From an uncultured bacterium (lineage in GTDB: Bacteria > Bacteroidota > Bacteroidia > Bacteroidales > Muribaculaceae), in assembly GCA_946184715.1 (NCBI GenBank), contig CAMHGU010000030.1:1-14362 (forward strand): a DNA stretch of 14,362 nt, read 5' to 3'. The position numbers were made by a program, and so were the translations under genes. Shown here piece by piece: positions 7,828 to 13,642 of this stretch; position 1 is the stretch's first letter; each line of letters opens with the position of its first letter. The notes under the pieces were generated by a model that saw nothing but the letters and a program-made list of their open reading frames with translations, was not told the DNA's origin and ran no database searches.

Positions 7828-9966
7828 TTAGGCCTCTTCGCCGAGGAGGATTTCAACGATTTTGATAGCCGACTTCGGAATCGAGGAGCCGGGGCCGAAG
7901 ATGGCCGAAACACCGGCGCGATAGAGGAAGTCGTAGTCCTGTGCAGGAATGACGCCGCCGGCGATTACGACGATGTCGTCGCGGCCGAGCTTCTTGAGCT
8001 CGTCGATCACTTGCGGAATGAGGGTCTTGTGACCTGCGGCAAGCGACGAAACGCCGAGCACGTGCACGTCGTTCTCCACGGCTTGGCGGGCAGCCTCGGC
8101 CGGGGTCTGGAACAACGGGCCCATATCCACGTCGAAGCCGCAGTCGGCATAGCCGGTGGCTACCACCTTGGCGCCGCGGTCGTGACCGTCCTGGCCCATC
8201 TTGGCTATCATAATACGGGGCTGGCGGCCTTCGCGCTTGGCGAATTTCTCACACATCTCCTGAGCTTTCTCAAAGTCAGGGTTCGATTTTGTTTCTGCTG
8301 AATACACGCCTGATATAGTTCTGATTATTGCTTTGTAACGGCCTACGACGGCTTCGCAGGCATCGGAAACTTCGCCGAGGGTGGCGCGGAGGCCGGCAGC
8401 CTTGACAGCGAGGTCGAGGAGGTTGCCTTCGCCGGTCTTCACACACTCGGTGATGGCGGCCAGGGCCTTCTGCACTGCCTCTTCGTCGCGGTGGGCGCGG
8501 AGGTCGGCAAGGCGTGCCACCTGCTCTTTGCGCACCTCGGTGTTGTCAATCTCGAGAATGTCGATGGGGTCTTCGTGGTCAAGACGATACTTGTTGGTGC
8601 CCACGATGGTCTGCTGACCGGAGTCGATGCGGGCTTGGGTGCGCGCTGCGGCCTCTTCGATGCGGAGCTTGGGCAGACCGGTCTCGATGGCCTTGGCCAT
8701 ACCGCCCAGCTTCTCAATCTCCTGAATGTGCTCCCATGCCTTGTGGGCGAGCTCATTGGTAAGGCTCTCCACATAGTAGGAACCGGCCCACGGGTCAACC
8801 TGCTTGGTGACGAGGGTCTCGTTCTGGATGTAGATCTGGGTGTTGCGCGCGATTCGTGCCGAGAAGTCGGTGGGGAGAGCGATGGCCTCATCGAGGGCGT
8901 TGGTGTGCAGCGACTGGGTGTGGCCCAACACGGCAGCCATAGCCTCGATACAGGTGCGGCCCACGTTGTTGAACGGGTCTTGCTCGGTGAGCGACCAGCC
9001 CGACGTCTGGGAGTGGGTACGCAAGGCCATCGACTTGGGATTCTTGGCGCCGAACGACTTGGTTATCTTGGCCCAAAGCAGACGGCCGGCGCGCATCTTG
9101 GCGATCTCCATAAAGTGGTTCATGCCGATGGCCCAGAAGAACGACAGGCGAGGAGCGAAGGCGTCGATGTCGATGCCGGCGTTGATACCGGTGCGGAGGT
9201 AGTCCATACCGTCGGCAAGGGTATAGGCCAGCTCAATGTCGGCCGTGGCTCCGGCCTCTTGCATGTGGTAGCCCGAGATGGAGATGGAGTTGAACTTGGG
9301 CATAAACTTCGAGGTGTACTCAAAGATGTCGGCGATGATACGCATCGAGAACGCCGGCGGATAGATATAGGTGTTGCGCACCATAAACTCCTTGAGAATG
9401 TCGTTCTGGATGGTGCCTGCCATCTCTTCGAGCTTGGCGCCCTGTTCGAGGCCGGCATTGATGTAGAAGGCGAGCACAGGGAGTACAGCACCGTTCATCG
9501 TCATCGACACCGACATCTTATTCAAGGGAATGCCTGCGAAGAGCACTTTCATATCTTCGAGCGAGCAGATCGACACGCCGGCTTTACCCACATCGCCCAC
9601 CACGCGCGGGTGGTCGGCATCGTAGCCGCGGTGGGTAGGCAGGTCGAACGCTACCGACAAGCCTTTCTGGCCCGAGGCGAGGTTACGGCGATAGAATGCG
9701 TTGGATTCGGCGGCAGTGGAGAAGCCGGCATACTGGCGTATGGTCCACGGACGCAGCGGATACATAGCGCTGTAAGGGCCACGAAGGAACGGGGGAAGAC
9801 CCGACACGAAGTGGAGGTGCTCAAGTCCCTCAAGGTCGTCCTTAGTATATACTGTCTTCACCTCGATAAGCTCCGGGGTGCGCCACTTTTCACCTTGTGC
9901 AATCGGTGCATGCTTCACGTCAAATGCATCGGTCGCGATATTTATGTTGCTGAAATTTGGTCTCAT
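7828..9966 (-). CDS. mutB: Methylmalonyl-CoA mutase large (catalytic) subunit
   Basis: This 712-residue adenosylcobalamin enzyme interconverts succinyl-CoA and (R)-methylmalonyl-CoA; in Bacteroidales it feeds propionate formation and is usually run toward methylmalonyl-CoA. The N-terminal TIM barrel carries YPLRPWTIRQYAGFSTAAES (69-88, with Y79 matching the active-site Tyr89 of the Propionibacterium enzyme), SGYHMQEAGA (231-240, H234 matching His244) and RTHSQTSGWSLTEQDPFNN (316-334). The C-terminal B12-binding domain starts near 583 and has K589, then D593-G-H595-D-R-G598, the DxHxxG motif whose histidine binds cobalt from below. It also has GVSSLAAGHKTLIPQVIDEL and VIAGGVIPAQDYDFLYRAG. The length matches the family. 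It is translated second, 7 bases after mutA, so the subunits can be made in balanced amounts. Confidence 0.96.
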   Translation of the reverse strand: MRPNFSNINIATDAFDVKHAPIAQGEKWRTPELIEVKTVYTKDDLEGLEHLHFVSGLPPFLRGPYSAMYPLRPWTIRQYAGFSTAAESNAFYRRNLASGQKGLSVAFDLPTHRGYDADHPRVVGDVGKAGVSICSLEDMKVLFAGIPLNKMSVSMTMNGAVLPVLAFYINAGLEQGAKLEEMAGTIQNDILKEFMVRNTYIYPPAFSMRIIADIFEYTSKFMPKFNSISISGYHMQEAGATADIELAYTLADGMDYLRTGINAGIDIDAFAPRLSFFWAIGMNHFMEIAKMRAGRLLWAKITKSFGAKNPKSMALRTHSQTSGWSLTEQDPFNNVGRTCIEAMAAVLGHTQSLHTNALDEAIALPTDFSARIARNTQIYIQNETLVTKQVDPWAGSYYVESLTNELAHKAWEHIQEIEKLGGMAKAIETGLPKLRIEEAAARTQARIDSGQQTIVGTNKYRLDHEDPIDILEIDNTEVRKEQVARLADLRAHRDEEAVQKALAAITECVKTGEGNLLDLAVKAAGLRATLGEVSDACEAVVGRYKAIIRTISGVYSAETKSNPDFEKAQEMCEKFAKREGRQPRIMIAKMGQDGHDRGAKVVATGYADCGFDVDMGPLFQTPAEAARQAVENDVHVLGVSSLAAGHKTLIPQVIDELKKLGRDDIVVIAGGVIPAQDYDFLYRAGVSAIFGPGSSIPKSAIKIVEILLGEEA

Positions 9967-9973
9967 TGTAGCT

Positions 9974-11824
9974 TTACTTTAACAGTTTTGCGTTGAATGC
10001 TCGCAAGGTGTCGAGAACGTTGCTTCGCACGTGAATGAAATTGGTAATGCCCTTAGCCTTGAGCTCTTCGGCACACTCGGGCGCACCGGCTACCACAAAC
10101 TCGGCGCGGCCGGCCAGCTGTTCGAATGCCTGGGGAGCGTACTCGGCGTATTCGTCGTCGCTCGAGCATATCACCACGATGTCGGCTTTCTTCTCGAGGG
10201 CGGCATCGATGCCTTCCTGAGTGGTCTCAAAGCCGAGGTTATCGATGATCTCGTAGCCGGCGCAGGCGAAGAAGTTGGCCGAGAACTGCGACCGGGCAAG
10301 GCGCATAGCGAGGTTGCCAATAGTGAGCATAAACACCTTGGGACGATTGGCGGCGTGCTCGGTGGCAAGGCGCAGCTCTTCAAATTCGCTTGCGGCGCGC
10401 TTGGTGTTGAGCGTCGGCTTGGCGTCGGGCTTGGTGTCGTGGCCTCCGCAGCAGCAGTCGCACTCGGTGGCTTCGATCTTGTCGCCGGCAATCTCGGTGA
10501 AGTTGGGGAACTGGTTGCTGCCGAGGATAAACTCCTTGCGGCGGGCAACGTCGGTGTGACGCTTGGCGGCCGATTCGTTGATGGCTTCGGCCACCTTGCC
10601 GTCGTTGAGCAGCGTCTCAAAGCCGCCGTCCTCTTCCATCTTGAGGAACAGCTTCCAAGCCACATCGGCTATCGACACGGTTAGGGTCTCTATATAGTAG
10701 CTGCCGCCGGCGGGGTCGAGCACCTTGTCGAAGTGGCTCTCTTCCTTGAGTAGGAGCTGCTGGTTGCGGGCCAGGCGCTCGCTGAATTCGTCGGGTGTCT
10801 TGTACGGCTTGTCAAACGGGGTCACCGTGATGGCATCGACGCCGGCCAGCGCGGCCGACATTGCCTCGGTCTGCGAGCGAAGCAGGTTGACATAGGCGTC
10901 AAATACCGTCTGGTTGAACTCCGATGTCACGGCGTGAACCCACATCTTGCAAGCGCAGTCGCACTTGGGCTCGTACTGCTTCACAATCTGTGCCCACAGC
11001 ATGCGCGCGGCACGGAACTTGGCCAGCTCCATAAAGTAGTTGCTCGATACGCCCATAGTGAAGAAGATGCGCTTGGCCACCTCATCAGGCTCAATGCCGG
11101 CCTCGGTGAGCGACGTCATCCACTGTACGCCCCACGAGAGGGCCACGCCCAGCTCCTGGGTGATGTAAGCGCCGGCGTTACAGAGCAGATACGACTCTAC
11201 GGCCAAGCAGCGAAGCCCGGGCACGTCCTTTACGATCTCGAGCAGTGCGGTAGCAATCTTCACGATGTCGGCCGGGAACGGCTCGCCGTGCTTCAGCGCG
11301 CGCTTGAACGGGTCGAAGTTGAGGGTGCCGTGGAAAGTGGCGGCCTTGCCTTCGGCCTTGATGTAATCCACAAGCGCCGTGGCTACCTTAAGTGCACTGC
11401 GCGGGCACGTGCGCACGTTGACCGTGATGCAGTCGATGTAGATGCCACGAAATAGGGTGGGGAGGTCTACCTCATCGTCCTTGATGACGAAGTTGATGCC
11501 GCTCAGGCCCTTGTCGAGCAATGTCAACGCCTTGGCGTTGGCCTCGGCTGCGTCGGTCACCACGATGTCCTGGCATATCGCCCAGTCGTTGTCGGTGCGG
11601 GTGCCGCGAATGTAGGGATATTCGCCCGGAAGCGAATCGGTTGTCTTCAAGCCTTCAATGTCCTCGGCCACATACATCGGCTGTACATTGAAGCCTTCGG
11701 GGGTGCGCCACACGAGTTTCTTATCGAAGTCGGCGCCTTTCAAATCGACTATTACTTTCTCTTTCCACTCCTCTTTGCTTACGTGCGGAAATTGATCGAA
11801 CAGTCGTTCTCTGTTGTTTGCCAT
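9974..11824 (-). CDS. mutA: Methylmalonyl-CoA mutase small subunit
   Basis: This 616-residue partner of MutB has the same fold but is non-catalytic. Its N-terminus (FPHVSKEEWKEKVIVDLKG, 12-30) and LVWRTPEGFNVQPMY (37-51) are typical of the small subunit. The degenerate barrel includes TPFDKPYKTPDEFSERLARN (335-354) and LDPAGGSYYIETL (369-381). The C-terminal cobalamin-like domain (about 496-616) has GNLAMRLARSQFSANFF where the DxHxxG motif would be, so it cannot ligate B12, as expected for this subunit. Two cysteine clusters stand out: CDCAC at 288-292 and CDCCCGGH at 455-462, the latter in the linker before the C-terminal domain. The start is the ATG at 11824; no other in-frame start suits the conserved N-terminus better. 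It is first in the mutAB operon, with a -7 promoter element about 40 bases upstream. Confidence 0.93.
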   Translation of the reverse strand: MANNRERLFDQFPHVSKEEWKEKVIVDLKGADFDKKLVWRTPEGFNVQPMYVAEDIEGLKTTDSLPGEYPYIRGTRTDNDWAICQDIVVTDAAEANAKALTLLDKGLSGINFVIKDDEVDLPTLFRGIYIDCITVNVRTCPRSALKVATALVDYIKAEGKAATFHGTLNFDPFKRALKHGEPFPADIVKIATALLEIVKDVPGLRCLAVESYLLCNAGAYITQELGVALSWGVQWMTSLTEAGIEPDEVAKRIFFTMGVSSNYFMELAKFRAARMLWAQIVKQYEPKCDCACKMWVHAVTSEFNQTVFDAYVNLLRSQTEAMSAALAGVDAITVTPFDKPYKTPDEFSERLARNQQLLLKEESHFDKVLDPAGGSYYIETLTVSIADVAWKLFLKMEEDGGFETLLNDGKVAEAINESAAKRHTDVARRKEFILGSNQFPNFTEIAGDKIEATECDCCCGGHDTKPDAKPTLNTKRAASEFEELRLATEHAANRPKVFMLTIGNLAMRLARSQFSANFFACAGYEIIDNLGFETTQEGIDAALEKKADIVVICSSDDEYAEYAPQAFEQLAGRAEFVVAGAPECAEELKAKGITNFIHVRSNVLDTLRAFNAKLLK

Positions 11825-11864
11825 AATATTGATTTAATAATAACTGTTTTGCAATTAAAACTTA

Positions 11865-11872
11865 CAAAGTTA
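11865..11872 (-). promoter_or_regulatory. Probable -7 element of the mutAB promoter
   Basis: On the minus strand TAACTTTG matches the Bacteroidetes -7 consensus TAnnTTTG, placed so that transcription would start near 11858 with a leader of about 34 nt before the mutA ATG. No good TTTG is found 19-20 bases further up (the position reads TGGC), so the -33 half is weak and the promoter may rely on an activator. Confidence 0.5.
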
Positions 11873-11986
11873 CATATTATTCGGCAATTTCGCCATATCT
11901 CAGGCCTAATAGTTTGCCGTCTGAAATCAAAATCTCCATTCATAAGCGATATTTGGATGTGGCACCCCGATTTTGTGGGGCCGAAA

Positions 11987-12018
11987 TTTGCAATATCTGA
12001 TTCTTGTGGCTAACTTTG
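11987..12018 (+). promoter_or_regulatory. Bacteroidetes-type promoter facing the 12367 gene
   Basis: TTTG at 11987-11990, a 20-base spacer and TAACTTTG at 12011-12018 fit the Bacteroidetes consensus. The start would be near 12024-12026, more than 340 bases before the lipoprotein ATG. This implies either a long 5' leader or a separate small RNA. Confidence 0.6.
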
Positions 12019-12024
12019 CCCAAC

Positions 12025-12174
12025 CGCTCCAGCCCTAAGAGAAGGGTGGGTGGGACATTTATTAATAGAAAAGGACGTTTACTAAAACTTTATCTTCCGC
12101 TGTCAAATCTCGCAAATTTGTACTTCCACTGAAGATATTGCAACGAGGTGAACGTTCACGTTGGGTAATTTTTT
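12025..12174 (+). ncRNA. Candidate small RNA or attenuated leader transcript
   Basis: The stretch is bounded by a good promoter on its left and by a hairpin plus T6 tract on its right, which would give a transcript of about 150 nt. It has no convincing coding frame. The 5' part has a possible small stem (GCCCT with AGGGT around AAGAGA). I do not recognise a known RNA family. It could be a free small RNA or the terminated form of the leader of the lipoprotein gene. The limits are inferred from the promoter and terminator only. Confidence 0.35.
12141..12174 (+). terminator. Terminator-like hairpin with T6 tract in the leader region
   Basis: CAAC (12141-12144) pairs with GTTG (12160-12163), and GTGA (12148-12151) with TCAC (12156-12159), around an ACGT loop with a GAG bulge on the 5' side. 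TTTTTT follows at 12169-12174, then CTTT. The inner part GTGAACGTTCAC (12148-12159) is a perfect palindrome, so it could also be a protein-binding site. The stem is short for a strong terminator and an attenuator is possible. Confidence 0.4.
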
Positions 12175-12180
12175 CTTTGC

Positions 12181-12305
12181 CTGTATCAGGGATGATACAG
12201 CTTGGAATTATATTCTGACGTGGGCTGCTGCGTTGCTTGTCCAGTGGAAAAGGCAATGCGAGAGCCTGACAGTGGGATAAGCAAAAAGGTACAGATTCCC
12301 ACGTC
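12181..12305 (+). ncRNA. Candidate structured RNA element (nested stems)
   Basis: There is a local hairpin, CTGTATC (12181-12187) with GATACAG (12194-12200). It is followed by a nested long-range set: GACGTGGG (12217-12224) with CCCACGTC (12298-12305), 8 pairs; TTGCTTGTCC (12233-12242) with GGATAAGCAA (12275-12284), 10 positions including one G-U; and AGGC (12251-12254) with GCCT (12264-12267), 4 pairs. The result is one long interrupted hairpin with two internal loops. The order and depth of pairing are more than expected by eye for spacer DNA. I cannot name a family; a 6S-like RNA or a cis-acting leader element are possibilities, both unproven. Confidence 0.4.
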
Positions 12306-12322
12306 TTTCATTTCAAAGAACC

Positions 12323-12350
12323 GTCTCTCGCAAGGGGAATCATAAGAGAC
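12323..12350 (+). promoter_or_regulatory. Leader hairpin just upstream of the lipoprotein start
   Basis: GTCTCT (12323-12328) is perfectly complementary to AGAGAC (12345-12350), with a 16-base loop containing AAGGGGA. The structure ends 16 bases before the ATG at 12367 and may influence its translation. It is only six pairs long, so chance is possible. Confidence 0.3.
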
Positions 12351-12366
12351 ACTAAACCGTAAAGTT

Positions 12367-12843
12367 ATGTTTAAGAACAAACTGGCAAAGCTGCTCCTGC
12401 TGACACTGGTAGTGTTGGCAGTGGGTGCTTGTGGCAAGGACGACGACGAAGGCGTAACCTCAAAGTCCGACCTGCTGCAAGGTGGCACCTGGACATTCCA
12501 GAAGGCCGTGGTCTCCTTTATGGGACAAACTATGGAGATGAGCCTCAGCGACATCCGTCAGATGTACGCCTCCGAGCTGGGCACCTCCAACATTATGTTT
12601 ATCGATGAGAAACTTCGATTCGATGGCACCTACATGACAATGGTCAATACCGGCGACCGCTACCGTTACACCTATTCAAGCAACGGCACGCTCAAAATCG
12701 AAGGTATGGACGAGATTGATGCTTACGACGACATTGACCTCTCTATCAAGGTGAAGTCGGTGACCGAAAATCAGCTGATTCTCCGCTATGAGATCAAAGT
12801 GGAGGGGATGACCATCACCGAGGACGTGTACTACAAACGCTAA
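12367..12843 (+). CDS. Probably surface-exposed lipoprotein, lipocalin-like small domain
   Basis: This 158-residue protein has a type II signal peptide, MFKNKLAKLLLLTLVVLAVG then A-C22, a good lipobox (VGAC). The residues after the cysteine, GKDDDEG, are the acidic cluster known in Bacteroidetes as a lipoprotein export signal, so the mature protein is probably carried to the cell surface rather than kept in the periplasm. The rest looks like one small beta-rich domain of the lipocalin-like or DUF5004-type kind: GGTWTFQKAVVSFMGQTMEM (39-58), FDGTYMTMVNTGDRYRYTYS, GTLKIEGMDEID, and a final strand pair ending EDVYYKR. Such domains are common in Bacteroidales lipoproteins and their ligands are mostly unknown. 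It starts a three-gene envelope cluster, with the next gene 26 bases downstream and no terminator seen between. Confidence 0.8.
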   Translation: MFKNKLAKLLLLTLVVLAVGACGKDDDEGVTSKSDLLQGGTWTFQKAVVSFMGQTMEMSLSDIRQMYASELGTSNIMFIDEKLRFDGTYMTMVNTGDRYRYTYSSNGTLKIEGMDEIDAYDDIDLSIKVKSVTENQLILRYEIKVEGMTITEDVYYKR

Positions 12844-12869
12844 GTGTCACCGCCTAAATCATCACTACT

Positions 12870-13583
12870 ATGAAACGATTAGTGACTATCACGGCCATGA
12901 TGCTACTCATAGCGACATTCGCCTTCACGATAGCGGCGCAAGATGTCCTCTATCTGAAGAACGGCAGCGTCATCCGTGGCACCGTGCTTGAACAGTCGCC
13001 CGACAAAGACCTCAAGTTCCAAACTTACGACGGCAGCATCTACGTCTATCCTATGGCCGACGTGGAGCGCATCACCAAAGAGAGCACGCAAGGCAGCGCT
13101 ACAATCGCCGAGGCTGCAAGCGGTGCTATCAAACCCCTAACCCTTCAACAATCTTCGTATGAGCGTAAAGGCATCAGGTTTAATCTTGAATTAGCCTGGC
13201 AAATCGGCGTAGGCGCCGCCGCGCATACCGATGACTTTATGCTCGCATTAAGCATGGGCTGGCGATTCAATCCTTACATCTATGTGGGTTTGGGTCTCTC
13301 TCCCACACTGAGATGGTATGCCTATAAAGGGTATAGCAAAGTCTCGTTCGTATTACCGATGTATGTGGAGGCGCGGGCCTCTTTGCCTCTGAAAAATAAA
13401 GGTACAGCCCTTTTCCTCGACACCCGCAATGGTTGGGGAGGCGATTTCTCAAAGGGTGGCGATGCCGGATTCTACAATCGTGAGACTATTGGTGCTATGG
13501 CAGGTAATTCCTCCTTTGGAATCACTTATACCTATTTTATGAAAGGTCATTTCATTGGCCTTGCCTACGGATGGAACTTCTGA
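12870..13583 (+). CDS. Secreted protein with LKNGS-type N-terminal domain and barrel-like C-terminus
   Basis: This 237-residue protein has a signal peptide (MKRLVTITAMMLLIATFAFT, cleaved near AAQ-D). The first mature domain, DVLYLKNGSVIRGTVLEQSP (25-44) through GSIYVYPMADVERITKE, is a short beta module seen in many Bacteroidales envelope proteins; its function is not established. A Ser/Ala-rich linker leads to a C-terminal region of about 130 residues with alternating aromatic and glycine-rich strands: IRFNLELAWQIGVGAAAHTD, LALSMGWRFNPYIYVGLGLS, YVEARASLPL, and a terminal strand ending GLAYGWNF. A final aromatic residue and this pattern suggest an outer-membrane beta-barrel, though a barrel of this size would have only about eight strands. 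It follows the lipoprotein gene by 26 bases, so the two probably act in the same envelope process. It ends 7 bases before a perfect inverted repeat. Confidence 0.75.
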   Translation: MKRLVTITAMMLLIATFAFTIAAQDVLYLKNGSVIRGTVLEQSPDKDLKFQTYDGSIYVYPMADVERITKESTQGSATIAEAASGAIKPLTLQQSSYERKGIRFNLELAWQIGVGAAAHTDDFMLALSMGWRFNPYIYVGLGLSPTLRWYAYKGYSKVSFVLPMYVEARASLPLKNKGTALFLDTRNGWGGDFSKGGDAGFYNRETIGAMAGNSSFGITYTYFMKGHFIGLAYGWNF

Positions 13584-13590
13584 ACCTTTT

Positions 13591-13635
13591 GCGGATTGGC
13601 TTCGCTAAATGAAGCCAATCCGCAATTAATGCTTT
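13591..13635 (+). terminator. Perfect 13-bp inverted repeat, probable terminator
   Basis: GCGGATTGGCTTC (13591-13603) and GAAGCCAATCCGC (13611-13623) are perfectly complementary around a 7-base loop, starting 7 bases after the stop of the preceding gene. The following tract is AATTAATGCTTTT, not a clean T run, so termination may be partial, which would leave transcription of the next gene possible. TTTT also precedes the stem, so it may work on both strands. Confidence 0.65.
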
Positions 13636-13642
13636 TACAACT

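Larger units (their letters stand above)
11825..12366. other. 542-base intergenic region with promoters and structured RNA signals
   Basis: I see no credible protein gene here. The left part holds the mutAB promoter (11865-11872) and an AT-rich stretch with a small hairpin (GGCACCCC with GGGGCC, 11961-11982, one bulge). A plus-strand promoter lies at 11987-12018. A hairpin with a T6 tract is at 12141-12174, and nested complementary blocks are at 12181-12350, reaching to 17 bases before the ATG of the lipoprotein gene. The few open frames crossing it on the minus strand have no family features. Confidence 0.7.

Noticed and set aside
8491..9996. A 501-codon plus-strand open frame opposite mutB
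   Set aside because: It lies antisense to a fully conserved enzyme, has no family features and no promoter of the expected type.
11961..11982. Small GC-rich hairpin (GGCACCCC with GGGGCC) as a terminator
   Set aside because: It has a bulge, no T tract on either strand, and no gene ends nearby.
12172..12179. TTTCTTTG as a second plus-strand promoter -7 element
   Set aside because: One mismatch in the TA pair and no TTTG at the right distance upstream.
12062..12554. Two minus-strand open frames across the intergenic region and lipoprotein start
   Set aside because: No recognisable signal peptide or domain; one runs antisense to the lipoprotein, which has a clear lipobox and signal peptide.
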